Part shown: in pieces, positions 8,303 through 15,746 of the stretch
How the letters are laid out: each line of letters opens with the position of its first letter
Numbering within the stretch: the first letter of the stretch is position 1
Assembly (NCBI GenBank): GCA_030685065.1
Contig: JAUXQH010000104.1
Coordinates: 1-44,318 of the forward strand
Direction of reading: 5' to 3'
DNA from: Pseudomonadota bacterium
Lineage (GTDB): Bacteria > Myxococcota_A > UBA796 > SXON01
DNA: 44,318 nucleotides
Notes under the pieces: model-generated
What the model was told of the DNA's origin: nothing
Seen by the model: the letters and a program-made list of their open reading frames with translations, nothing else
Databases searched by the model: none
Program-made: the position numbers and the translations under genes

Positions 8303-8473
8303 GGAGGCTCCAGGCGGGGGCGAACGGAGGCGGTCTGGCGGGGGGGCGTGGCGGGGGCCCGAACACGCTCCGCCCGCCGTCCACAGGCTCGTCGGGGAGC
8401 GCGGGGCGGGCGGAAGGGTGGTTCGGACGCCCAGCAGTCTATGGCGTTCCCACGGCCGAGGTCAAGCATCCGA

Positions 8474-8489
8474 CCCCCACATCTTGGGG
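8474..8489 (-). promoter_or_regulatory. NrdR-box-like site upstream of nrdJ
   Basis: The 16-mer CCCCCACATCTTGGGG fits the core of the NrdR operator (C.A.AT.T.G), with GC-rich flanks in place of ACA/TGT; the inner CCCCA/TGGGG arms are a perfect inverted repeat. It lies about 170 bp upstream of the nrdJ start. NrdR is the nucleotide-sensing repressor of reductase genes. NrdR boxes usually come in pairs one to three helical turns apart, and no second box was found at that spacing, which lowers confidence. Confidence 0.5.
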
Positions 8490-8517
8490 TTTGTGTGGCG
8501 CTCCTGCACCACCCATT

Positions 8518-8567
8518 GTGTCCACAAGTTATCCATCTGATCGACCCGCGTTGTCCACAAGCTGTCC
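8518..8567 (-). promoter_or_regulatory. DnaA-box-like direct repeats upstream of nrdJ
   Basis: TTGTCCACA at 8551-8559 is the high-GC DnaA-box form, and GTGTCCACA at 8518-8526 is a near match. Both are embedded in a 16-bp direct repeat (TGTCCACAAGTTATCC at 8519-8534 and a copy with two mismatches at 8552-8567), offset by 33 bp, about three helical turns. A weaker TTATCCA lies at 8529-8535. DnaA control of ribonucleotide reductase transcription is established in E. coli, so a regulatory role here is plausible. The rest of 8303-8651 shows no gene; there are too few boxes and no AT-rich stretch to call it an origin. Confidence 0.5.
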
Positions 8568-8651
8568 CTTGCGGTCGCCGCGCCCGCGCGACAGCGGAGC
8601 TTTGCCCGAGCAGCTTCGCCCGTGCCGCCGCTCCCGACGCGAGGAGGTGCG

Positions 8652-9641
8652 TCAGTACAGCTGCGGTCGCGCCGTGAGCGTTAGCAGGTGCTCGTTCGCG
8701 AGGCGGAGCTGCACGGACAGGGCGTCGATCAGGCCGCGCCGGAACGCACGCCCTTCGATCGTGTTCTCGCCCTCGAGCTGCCGGAACGTCGGGCCGGAGA
8801 TGCGGGCGAGCCAGGTGGGCTCGAGCGCGCGGCAGGTGGCGGTGCGGGTCTGCGCGTCGGCGAAGGCCACCACGCCGAACACGTGGCCGGGGCCCAGCGT
8901 GGCGACGCGCTCGTAGCGCTCGACGTTCACGGCGCAGTACACGCCCACCTTTCCTTCCGCGACGATGTAGGCGTCGTCCGCCGGGCGGCCCTCTTCGAGG
9001 ATCACGTCCCCCGAGGCCACCGGCACCATCTGGAGCCGCGCCGCGACGGCCAGGAGCACGGCGTCGTCCCGGCCGGCGAAGCCGTGGGTCGCCTTGAGGA
9101 CGTCGAGCATGCGGGGCGCCGTGGTGCGGGGCACCTCCCCACCGACGCCCAACACGGTGGCGATCCGCCCGAAGAAGCCGCGCGTCGCCCCCTTCACGAT
9201 GGGCTCGCCGGACGCGCGCCCGGCGATGCGCTGGTCGACCTCGCGGAGGCGCGCCGCGACGGTGCGGAACGCGAGGGTCTCCAGCTGGCGCACGAGCGGG
9301 TTGTCCCCGAGGCGGAGGAAGCGGAGCCCCTCCTCGTCGAGCACGATGACCTTGGTGGCCGAGAGGGTGGTGACCGTGGCGGAGCGGCGATCGAAGGAGC
9401 CGAAGAGCGCCATCTCCCCGAGCAGCTCGCCGCGGCTCACGCGGCCGAGCGGCACGCCGCCGAGGCTGACCTCCAGGGCGCCCTCGACGACGACGAGCAT
9501 GCTGCGGTCGGACTCGCCCTCCTCCAGCAGCACCTCCCCCGCGCCGAGCTCGTAGGGCCGGAAGGCGGCGAGCGCCTGGGCGCGCTGCTCGGGGTCGAGC
9601 CCCGCGAAGATGCCGGTGCGTTCGATCTCGTGGACGTCCAT
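8652..9641 (-). CDS. Double cyclic-nucleotide-binding-domain protein
   Basis: This 329-aa protein starts at the ATG at 9641, which shares its A with the TGA of the preceding gene (TGATG). It contains two cNMP-binding beta-roll domains, at residues about 1-125 and 205-320. The first has an intact phosphate-binding cassette (GELLGEMALFG followed by RRSATV), which fits real cyclic nucleotide binding. In the second, the equivalent segment reads GHVFGVVAF then RTATC, with the key glutamate missing. There is no DNA-binding domain, kinase domain or membrane segment, so it may act as a regulatory subunit for an unseen partner. It is coupled to the small membrane protein upstream. Confidence 0.85.
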   Translation of the reverse strand: MDVHEIERTGIFAGLDPEQRAQALAAFRPYELGAGEVLLEEGESDRSMLVVVEGALEVSLGGVPLGRVSRGELLGEMALFGSFDRRSATVTTLSATKVIVLDEEGLRFLRLGDNPLVRQLETLAFRTVAARLREVDQRIAGRASGEPIVKGATRGFFGRIATVLGVGGEVPRTTAPRMLDVLKATHGFAGRDDAVLLAVAARLQMVPVASGDVILEEGRPADDAYIVAEGKVGVYCAVNVERYERVATLGPGHVFGVVAFADAQTRTATCRALEPTWLARISGPTFRQLEGENTIEGRAFRRGLIDALSVQLRLANEHLLTLTARPQLY

Positions 9642-10045
9642 CAGCGCCCTCCGGCCGTGAAGGTGAGCGTGTGCGCGGGACCGCCCACGTCCGCGCGGGC
9701 CCTGTCCCAGGACTGCACGCGGGAGCGGGCGGTCTCGCCCTCCTTCTCGAGCTCGTGCAGCCGCGAGCCGTCGAGCACCGAGACGAGGTAGCTGCCCGCG
9801 GCGAGCGTCACCCCCGCGATCGAGACCGCCTGCCACTGGTTGAAGGTGGCCTGGTCTTCGGCCACGGCGGCGTCGTAGGCGTTGGCGGAGGCCACGGCGA
9901 GGGTGGCGATTCCCGCGGCCTGGGTGACGCTGTAGCCGACGCCCCGGACGGTCTTTCCGTGAACGTAGACCCCGATGCCGAAGGGCGCGATCGACCAACC
10001 AGGGGGGGCCGCGATCGCGGCCGAGGAGAGGGCGAGCAGGATCAT
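9641..10045 (-). CDS. Small secreted or membrane protein (DUF5683-like)
   Basis: This 134-aa protein has an N-terminal signal-like segment (MILLALSSAAIAAPP) and then a WSIAPFGIGVYVHGK stretch reminiscent of the PFG-Q-NG motif of DUF5683-type proteins. Two hydrophobic segments follow (about 42-56 and 73-90), then a charged helix (LHELEKEGETARSRVQ). The function is unknown. Its stop overlaps the start of the cNMP-binding protein gene in TGATG, so the two are expected to be made together. The DUF assignment rests on pattern similarity only. Confidence 0.65.
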   Translation of the reverse strand: MILLALSSAAIAAPPGWSIAPFGIGVYVHGKTVRGVGYSVTQAAGIATLAVASANAYDAAVAEDQATFNQWQAVSIAGVTLAAGSYLVSVLDGSRLHELEKEGETARSRVQSWDRARADVGGPAHTLTFTAGGR

Positions 10046-10112
10046 CCGGGAGGTTTAGCCCGAACTGGGCACGCGGGGAAAGGGGCGAAAGAACGACCGT
10101 CGGAGATGGAGA

Positions 10113-10736
10113 TTACCCCACGCCCTGGGGTAGCGCCTTGACCTTGGCCTTGCCGTCCTCGACCACGACGCGGAACTTCACGCCCTCGCACTGGTAGGTG
10201 CTCTTGATCTGGCGCACCTGCTTGCGGAGCGCCTCGCGCACCGCGTCGAAGGAGATGTCGGTGCCCTGGCCACACTTCCCGCGGGCCTCCATGTACCGGT
10301 CGTAGACCATCTTGTAGGCGCGCTCCTCGCGCTCCTGGGCCTCCTGGCGCTTCCGGAGCACCTCGATCTGCTCGGCCCCCAGGGCCGGCGCCTCCGCCTC
10401 GGGCTCGGGCGCGTGCGCCTTCTTCGCGTCGGCGCGGAAGCGCATCTTCGGGTGCGTGCCGCGCTCCACCATGACGAGGTTGCGCTGCCAGTAGAGCTCG
10501 AGGCTCTGGAAGCGTGACTTCAACGTCTGATACCGGAAGCGCTGCAGCGAATTGTTCATCGGCTGATCGGTGAGATCGCGCATGAAGCGCCGCAGGGTTT
10601 CCCGTTCCCGGAGCGGCTCGATGCGCTCGAGGCCGGAGAAGTACTTCTCGTAGTCGATCTTGAGCACGAACATCTTCTGCTCGATCTCGTCCAGCGACCC
10701 CGAGAGACCACGATCCGCCTTTTCGATCCGGGCCAT
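10113..10736 (-). CDS. MXAN_5187 C-terminal domain-like protein
   Basis: This 207-aa protein has no signal peptide. The first half (IEQKMFVLKIDYEKYFSGLE ... NNSLQRFRYQTLKSRFQSLELYWQRNL) matches the remembered pattern of the C-terminal domain annotated in myxobacterial MXAN_5187 proteins, as does the end (LRKQVRQIKSTYQCEGVKF then FRVVVEDGKAK). An acidic Ala/Pro/Glu linker lies in between (about residues 108-122). Biochemical function is unknown; the domain looks alpha-helical and cytosolic. It is transcribed divergently from the response regulator at 10781, with only 44 bases between the starts, so the promoters must overlap. Confidence 0.65.
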   Translation of the reverse strand: MARIEKADRGLSGSLDEIEQKMFVLKIDYEKYFSGLERIEPLRERETLRRFMRDLTDQPMNNSLQRFRYQTLKSRFQSLELYWQRNLVMVERGTHPKMRFRADAKKAHAPEPEAEAPALGAEQIEVLRKRQEAQEREERAYKMVYDRYMEARGKCGQGTDISFDAVREALRKQVRQIKSTYQCEGVKFRVVVEDGKAKVKALPQGVG

Positions 10737-10780
10737 CCGTCCCTCGCGCGCTTCACGATACCATCCCGCCCGAGGATCCG

Positions 10781-11416
10781 ATGCCCATCCGCGTGTTGGT
10801 GGTGGATGACGAACCCGGCATCCGCGAGCTGCTCACCGAGTACCTGGGCGGGAGAGGGATGGACGTGGTCGCCGTGGGCGACGGCGAGACCGCCCTCGGC
10901 GTCCTCCAGCGCGACCCCCCCGACCTGGTGTTGGTGGACATCAAGCTCCCGGGCATCGATGGCATCGACGTCGTGAACATGGCGACCGCCTGCGTGCCGC
11001 CGGTGCCCGCGGTGATGATGAGCGGGTTCAGCTCGGCGGACGCCGCGGTGGCCGCCTTCAACGCGGGCGCGCGCGACTGCCTGGCGAAGCCCTTCCGTCT
11101 CCGCGACCTCTACGCCTGCGTGGAGCGCGTCCTCGCGACGGCGGCGCGCGATCGGCGGGCCGCGTGGGCCGACGCCGCGATGGCCTTGCTCCTGCGCTCC
11201 GAGATCGCGGAGACCCCCGAGGACGCCGAGGCGCTCGTCCCCGCGCTCCTCGAGCTCCTCGAAGCCGCGCCGGACGGCGCTCGGGCCATCCTCCGCGACA
11301 CCCCGGGCCCCAGCTCGCTCCCGCTCGGCGCGGGCCGATGGATCGACCCGCCGATCCCCGCCGGCCGCCCATGCATCCGTGCCGTTCACGAAGCGCTGGG
11401 GCGGGTCGGCCGGTGA
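10781..11416 (+). CDS. Response regulator (receiver domain with uncharacterised C-terminus)
   Basis: This 211-aa protein carries a full receiver domain: acidic pair D9-D10, phospho-acceptor D53 (LVLVDIKLPG), switch S81 and K103 (CLAKPF). The remaining 90 residues form an Ala/Leu-rich helical region and a Pro/Gly-rich tail with no recognised DNA-binding or enzymatic domain, so it may signal by protein contacts. No histidine kinase gene is adjacent. The gene is divergent from the MXAN_5187-like gene and lies just upstream of the DUF1207-like gene. Confidence 0.9.
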   Translation: MPIRVLVVDDEPGIRELLTEYLGGRGMDVVAVGDGETALGVLQRDPPDLVLVDIKLPGIDGIDVVNMATACVPPVPAVMMSGFSSADAAVAAFNAGARDCLAKPFRLRDLYACVERVLATAARDRRAAWADAAMALLLRSEIAETPEDAEALVPALLELLEAAPDGARAILRDTPGPSSLPLGAGRWIDPPIPAGRPCIRAVHEALGRVGR

Positions 11417-11441
11417 GGCCGCCGGGTCCCGGGGGCGGTTC

Positions 11442-12203
11442 GTGAGTGCGCCGGTCATCGAGGTGCACGCGTTGCCCGCGCAGCCCGTGTGGGCGGACGC
11501 CGTGGCCGACACCCGGGCCCCCCGCTCCGCGCTCACCGTGCGCGTGGCGGGCGCGCCGGCCATCGACGCCACGCTCGCCTTGCCGGTGCCGCTCGTCGAG
11601 CTGGTCCGGGGCGACGTACATGTCCAGGTCGGCCTCGCCACCGCCTTGTTCCTCGGCTTTGTCGGCGATGGCCCTCTGGTGTTCGACTTCGAGACGTTCG
11701 ACGGCTGGTTCGCCCTCCCGATCGACCTCGCCGTGGGACCGTGGTCCGCGCGGCTCGAGTGGGCGCACCTCTCGGCCCACTACGGGGACGGCGTGCGGGA
11801 CAACGCCGCGCGGCCCGGAAATTTCGATCCCTACAGCCGCGAGTGGGCGCGGCTCTGGGGCGCGCGCACGCTCGGCCCCGCGCGCGTCTACGCCTCGGCC
11901 TGGGCGCTCCTGCACGCGCTCCCGGCCTCCGAGCCCTTCGGCTTCTCCGGCGGCGCCGAGATCGAGGGGCCCTGGCCGCTCGCGCCCTACGCCGCGGTCG
12001 ACCTCCGGATCGCCCAAGAGGACGCGTGGTCGCCGGCGGTGAGCGGGCAGGCCGGCGGGCGGCTGGTGATGGGCACGCACCGGCTGCGGCTGGGCGCGTC
12101 GGCGCGGGTCGGGCCCGAGGACACCGGCAAGCTCCGGCCGGGCGAGGAGGCGTGGGTCGGGGTGACGTTGAGCTACGACCGGGTGGCGGCGCGGGTGGAG
12201 TGA
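11442..12203 (+). CDS. DUF1207-like outer-membrane-type protein
   Basis: This 253-aa protein is predicted from the GTG at 11442 (purine-rich GGGGGCGG upstream); an in-frame ATG at 11379 would overlap the response regulator end by 38 bases. The body resembles DUF1207: a central segment with histidines (WAHLSAHYGDGVRDN), then the order FDPYSREWARLWG, FSGGAEIEGPW and YAAVDLRIAQEDAW, and a C-terminal beta strand (VGVTLSYDRVA) as in outer-membrane proteins. No convincing signal peptide is visible with either start, which is unusual for this family. Function unknown. Confidence 0.6.
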   Translation: MSAPVIEVHALPAQPVWADAVADTRAPRSALTVRVAGAPAIDATLALPVPLVELVRGDVHVQVGLATALFLGFVGDGPLVFDFETFDGWFALPIDLAVGPWSARLEWAHLSAHYGDGVRDNAARPGNFDPYSREWARLWGARTLGPARVYASAWALLHALPASEPFGFSGGAEIEGPWPLAPYAAVDLRIAQEDAWSPAVSGQAGGRLVMGTHRLRLGASARVGPEDTGKLRPGEEAWVGVTLSYDRVAARVE

Positions 12204-12238
12204 GGCACGGGGAAGTCCGTAGGCGCGAGGAGATCGAG

Positions 12239-12652
12239 GTGATCGAAGCAACCTGCCACTGCGGCGCTGTCCGTCTGTCGATCGTGGAGCCGCCCGCCCG
12301 CGTGACGAGCTGCAACTGTTCCGTCTGCCGGCGTATCGGCGCATTGTGGGCCTACTATCGGCCGGAGCAGGTTCGCATCGCCCCCTCGGATCGGGCCACG
12401 ATCGCCTATGTGCGGGGCGATGGCCTGATCGAGTTCCACCACTGTTCGACGTGCGGTTGCCTCACCCACTACGAAGGGGTCGACAAGGCTCGCTCCGAGC
12501 GCATCGGGGTGAACGCCCGGATGATGGAGCCGGAGGCCCTCGCCGGGGTCCGCGTCCGGAGGTTCGACGGCGCGTCCTCCTGGACCGAGGCCGGGGAGGA
12601 GGACGTGCCCTGGTCCTGCCGGACCGTCACGGGCGTGGCATCCGGCGGTTAG
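12239..12652 (+). CDS. Gfa/CENP-V-fold zinc protein
   Basis: This 137-aa protein starts at a GTG preceded by AGGAG. Cysteines follow the Gfa pattern: CHC (C6, C8), CNCSVC (C25, C27, C30) and CSTCGC (C69, C72, C74), which bind zinc. The family was named for glutathione-dependent formaldehyde activation, but most members have no proven activity and the substrate here is unknown. It sits between the DUF1207-like gene and the heme/copper lipoprotein gene, with short gaps (35 and 20 bases), so one transcript is likely. Confidence 0.85.
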   Translation: MIEATCHCGAVRLSIVEPPARVTSCNCSVCRRIGALWAYYRPEQVRIAPSDRATIAYVRGDGLIEFHHCSTCGCLTHYEGVDKARSERIGVNARMMEPEALAGVRVRRFDGASSWTEAGEEDVPWSCRTVTGVASGG

Positions 12653-12672
12653 ACCCCCCCGTCGAGGTACCG

Positions 12673-13887
12673 ATGTGGATCCTGCTCGCCCTCGCCTGCA
12701 CGAACGAGGCGCCCGAACGGCCGACCTGGTACGCCGACGTGGCGCCGCTCGTCGACACCCACTGCGCCCGCTGCCACGCGGCCGGTGGGGTGGGGGGCGT
12801 CGACCTGACGGACCCGGAGGGGGCCGTCGCGCTCGCGGGGGCGATGGTGACCGCCGTCGAGAGCGGGCGCATGCCGCCACCCGCGTCCGATCCCGCCTGC
12901 CAGGACTACGTCGGCTCCGATGGGCTCGTGCTCTCCGACGAGGAGCGCGCGACCCTGGTCGCCTGGGAGCAGGGCGGTGCGCCGCTGGGTGACCCCGCGA
13001 GCGAGGTGGAGGTCGCCGTGCCCTCGGCCGTGCTCTCGGAGCCGGATCTCGAGCTGCGGCTGTCCGCACCGTACGCCCCGGCCTACGTCGACCCCGAGAA
13101 CGCGGCGAACGAGTATCGTTGCTTCGTCCTCGATCCGGGGCAGGCGGAGGACTTCTACGTCACCGCCATGGCGCCGATCGTCGACGAGGTGGCGATGGTG
13201 CACCACGTGGTCCTCTTCAAGGCCGTGCGGAACTTGCTCCCGGCGGCCGCGCTCGATCCGTCGGGCTACGACTGCATCAACGGGAGCGAGGTCGAGAACG
13301 TCGGCATGCTCGCCGCGTGGGCCCCCGGGATGCTCCCGGTCGAGCTCCCCGCCGGGGTGGGGATGTTCGTCGGAAGCGACGAAGTGTTCGTGCTGCAGAT
13401 GCACTACTACGACAACGGCCGCGTGGAGGGGCTCTCCGACCAGTCCGGCTACGCGATGCGGATCACGGACACGGCCGAGCATGCCGCCCAGATGGCCCCG
13501 CTCGGCATCAGCGACTTCGTCATTCCCGCCGGCGAGCCCGCGCATGAAGACGGCGACAGCTTCGAGAACAGCTACCTCGATCTGACGGTCTACGGCCTGT
13601 TTCCCCACATGCACCTGCTCGGGCAGCGGTTCTCCGCGTCGATCGTCCACGAGGACGGCAGCGAGACCTGCCTCGTGGAGGGCGCGTACGACTTCGCCAA
13701 CCAGATGACCTACCAGTACCTCTCGCCGATCGACTTCGACGTGGGCGACCGCCTCGTGTACTCGTGCACGTGGAACAACTCGGAGTCCAACGCCGACCTG
13801 TTCTACAGCCCTCCGCAGGACGTCCGCTACGGCGAGCGCACGGACGAGGAGATGTGCTTCATGTTCACGCTGGTGGCGCCTTCCTGA
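12673..13887 (+). CDS. Cytochrome c / PHM-type copper monooxygenase-like lipoprotein
   Basis: This 404-aa protein starts at ATG 12673. A very short signal (MWILLALAC) puts the lipobox cysteine at residue 9. A c-type heme motif CARCH is at residues 31-35, with a likely Met ligand in RMPPP. The rest matches the two-domain peptidylglycine alpha-hydroxylating monooxygenase fold: HH at 177-178 and H244 (QMHYYD) for the first copper, H312/H314 (HMHLLG) and M394 (DEEMC) for the second. Such enzymes hydroxylate substrates using ascorbate or another reductant; the attached heme could supply electrons. Substrate and true activity are unknown. A second PHM-type lipoprotein without heme is at 21715-22668. 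Confidence 0.8.
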   Translation: MWILLALACTNEAPERPTWYADVAPLVDTHCARCHAAGGVGGVDLTDPEGAVALAGAMVTAVESGRMPPPASDPACQDYVGSDGLVLSDEERATLVAWEQGGAPLGDPASEVEVAVPSAVLSEPDLELRLSAPYAPAYVDPENAANEYRCFVLDPGQAEDFYVTAMAPIVDEVAMVHHVVLFKAVRNLLPAAALDPSGYDCINGSEVENVGMLAAWAPGMLPVELPAGVGMFVGSDEVFVLQMHYYDNGRVEGLSDQSGYAMRITDTAEHAAQMAPLGISDFVIPAGEPAHEDGDSFENSYLDLTVYGLFPHMHLLGQRFSASIVHEDGSETCLVEGAYDFANQMTYQYLSPIDFDVGDRLVYSCTWNNSESNADLFYSPPQDVRYGERTDEEMCFMFTLVAPS

Positions 13888-13935
13888 CGCTCCGGCACGC
13901 GGATTGCATTCCCTGATGGCGACCGTGGAGCCTTC

Positions 13936-14553
13936 ATGACCCTCCTCCTCCTCACCCTCCTGGCCTGCACGGCCGAGCCCGACGAGGACACCAGCCCGCC
14001 CCCGCCCACCGCCTGCGAGTGCGAGGACCCGATCGCGTTGCCGTTCACGGTGAGCGAGTCGGGCGGGTTCGACGACTGGGGCGGCGCCGCCGTGGCCTGG
14101 GCGGTGGACGAGGCGGCCGGGCGCGCGCTCGTCATCGCGGTGCGGTATCCGACGGGCATCTCGCAGATCCCCATGGAGGTGACCTGCGATGATCCGGACG
14201 CGCTCGTGGGATCGTGGGTGGCCGGCGTGCCCCCTTCCGCGGCGGACGCGGCTTCCCGCTACCCGCTCCTCGCCGGCGCGCTGACCACGGCAGCGGGCGT
14301 GCGGTCGCTCTCCGAGGAGGTCGGTGCGCTGCTGCTGGAGGGGAGCCTGGCCTCAGCGACCCCCGATCGGATCCTCGTCTCCACCGGAGGCAACCTGACG
14401 CTATTGCGTCGCGACGGAGGCGACACGCTGCAGGGCGCGGTGGAGTTCGGCGCCGAGGCGGACGTGGTGGGAGGGAGCGCCGTGGACGCGTGCGACCGAG
14501 CGGTGCGCATCGGCGCGTTGGACCTCGACGTCGGGTCTTCCGGGAGCGAGTAG
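13936..14553 (+). CDS. Short-signal lipoprotein of unknown function
   Basis: This 205-aa protein begins MTLLLLTLLAC, with the lipobox cysteine at residue 11. A Pro/Asp-rich linker (EPDEDTSPPPP) and a Cys-rich patch (CECED) follow. The mature part has alternating hydrophobic strands and helices and three further cysteines; no family is recognised. It follows the heme/copper lipoprotein gene by 48 bases and faces bioD convergently across 63 bases with no clear terminator. Confidence 0.7.
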   Translation: MTLLLLTLLACTAEPDEDTSPPPPTACECEDPIALPFTVSESGGFDDWGGAAVAWAVDEAAGRALVIAVRYPTGISQIPMEVTCDDPDALVGSWVAGVPPSAADAASRYPLLAGALTTAAGVRSLSEEVGALLLEGSLASATPDRILVSTGGNLTLLRRDGGDTLQGAVEFGAEADVVGGSAVDACDRAVRIGALDLDVGSSGSE

Positions 14554-14616
14554 GCGCGCGGGGGGGCGGGATGGCACAGCCCCGGCGCGAGAACGCCCTC
14601 AGCGCGTGACCGCCCT

Positions 14617-15294
14617 TCAGCACCCCCCGTCTCCCCGCAACAACGCCCGCCCCGCCTCCGCGAGCGAGGCGCGATCGAGCGACGCGAGCCACGGCATGCG
14701 GCGGATCGCCACCCCGTCGAGCAGCCGGACGAGGTCGGCATGGTTGTTCATGTCGCCGCTGTCCGGGAGGTTTCCCTCCACCGGGCCGGTGAGCACCACC
14801 GCCGCTACCGCCAGCCCCGCGCGCTGCACCGCCGCCACCGTGAGGAGCGTGTGGTTGAGGACGCCGAGGCGATCCGCCGCGACCACGAGCACGGGCCACC
14901 CGAGCGCCACGCCGAGGTGGGAAACCCTCCAATCCGCCGCGAAGGGCACCTCCCAGCCGCCGGCGCCCTCTACCAGCGTCACGTCCCCGGCGTTGGCGTG
15001 CACCCAGGCGAGGATCGCCGCGGGATCTACGTCCACGCCCTCGAGCACGGCGGCGCGGTGCGGCGACACGGGGGTGCGGAAGCGCAGGAGCGAGAGGGGC
15101 GCGTGCCCCGCCGCGGCGCCGATCAGCGCGGCGTCTTCTCCGGGGTGCCCCTCCGCCACGCCGGACGCGACGGGCTTGAGCGCGCGCACGGACACGCCCC
15201 CCTCGGCGAGCGCGGCCGCGAGGGCGGCGGTCACGACGGTCTTGCCGACGCCGGTGTCCGTACCGGTCACGAGCAGGCCGCGATCAAGCCTCAC
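14617..15294 (-). CDS. bioD: Dethiobiotin synthase
   Basis: This 225-aa enzyme closes the ureido ring of dethiobiotin from 7,8-diaminopelargonate, CO2 and ATP, the penultimate step of biotin synthesis. The P-loop GTDTGVGKT is at residues 11-19, followed by the substrate-contacting ALKPVASG and VEGAGGW motifs. The start is a GTG at 15294 that overlaps the end of the preceding gene by 11 bases. No other biotin genes lie nearby, so the pathway must be scattered; here bioD is the last gene of a leftward series. Confidence 0.93.
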   Translation of the reverse strand: MRLDRGLLVTGTDTGVGKTVVTAALAAALAEGGVSVRALKPVASGVAEGHPGEDAALIGAAAGHAPLSLLRFRTPVSPHRAAVLEGVDVDPAAILAWVHANAGDVTLVEGAGGWEVPFAADWRVSHLGVALGWPVLVVAADRLGVLNHTLLTVAAVQRAGLAVAAVVLTGPVEGNLPDSGDMNNHADLVRLLDGVAIRRMPWLASLDRASLAEAGRALLRGDGGC

Positions 15295-15742
15295 CGGGGC
15301 CCTCCTCGTCCTGCGCTGTGTCCTTCGGCGCGTCCTCGTCCGTCGCGGTCCTGGGCTTCCGCGGCGCCACCACGTCCAGCACCCCCTCGGCCACCTTCGC
15401 GAGGCCGCCGCCCAGGTTCTTGAGGCCCGCCGCGAGCGGGGTCCACCCCGGGTCGGACTCGACCGGATCGCCCGCGGAGGCGCTCGCGCGGGCGGTGCGG
15501 AGCGCCCCCGAAGGATCGAGGGGGTGGGCCTTGAGGCCCTCTCCCGTCGCGTGGAGGATGCGCCCGAGGTCCGCCCCCGCCTTCTCGAGCGCGGCGTCCG
15601 CCTCGGGTGAGATCGACGACTCCGGCGGCAGCTCCTCGCGGCCGATGGCCTTGGGGCCGAGCAGCCGGCCCGTCACGCCCGTGAAGACGCGCCCGAGGCT
15701 CTGGAGGCCCCGCTCCAGCTCGGACTTGTCCCGCGACGACAT
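15284..15742 (-). CDS. Small acidic protein of unknown function
   Basis: This 152-aa protein starts at ATG 15742, four bases after the stop of the MBL hydrolase gene. It has an amphipathic N-terminus (SELERGLQSLGRVFTGVTGRL), a middle of helical character with Gly-rich turns (LKNLGGGLAKVAEGVLDVV), and a very acidic C-terminal tail (DEDAPKDTAQDEE). There is no signal peptide. It overlaps bioD by 11 bases. No family recognised. Confidence 0.65.
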   Translation of the reverse strand: MSSRDKSELERGLQSLGRVFTGVTGRLLGPKAIGREELPPESSISPEADAALEKAGADLGRILHATGEGLKAHPLDPSGALRTARASASAGDPVESDPGWTPLAAGLKNLGGGLAKVAEGVLDVVAPRKPRTATDEDAPKDTAQDEEGPGEA

Positions 15743-15746
15743 GTGC

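Noticed and set aside
8303..8651. Chromosomal origin of replication
   Set aside because: Only two or three DnaA-like boxes, no AT-rich unwinding element and no dnaA/dnaN nearby; a promoter role for nrdJ fits better.
8303..8651. Cobalamin riboswitch before nrdJ
   Set aside because: No B12-box-like segment or matching helices were recognised by eye; a covariance-model search would settle it.
5702..8677. Very long open frame (991 codons) antisense to nrdJ
   Set aside because: The protein is Arg/Gly/Val-rich without recognisable motifs and mirrors nrdJ codon structure; long antisense frames are expected in very GC-rich genes.
13196..13214. Second parS at CACCACGTGGTC
   Set aside because: Only the central CCACGTGG is shared; the outer arms do not match and it encodes the conserved copper-ligand HHVV segment.
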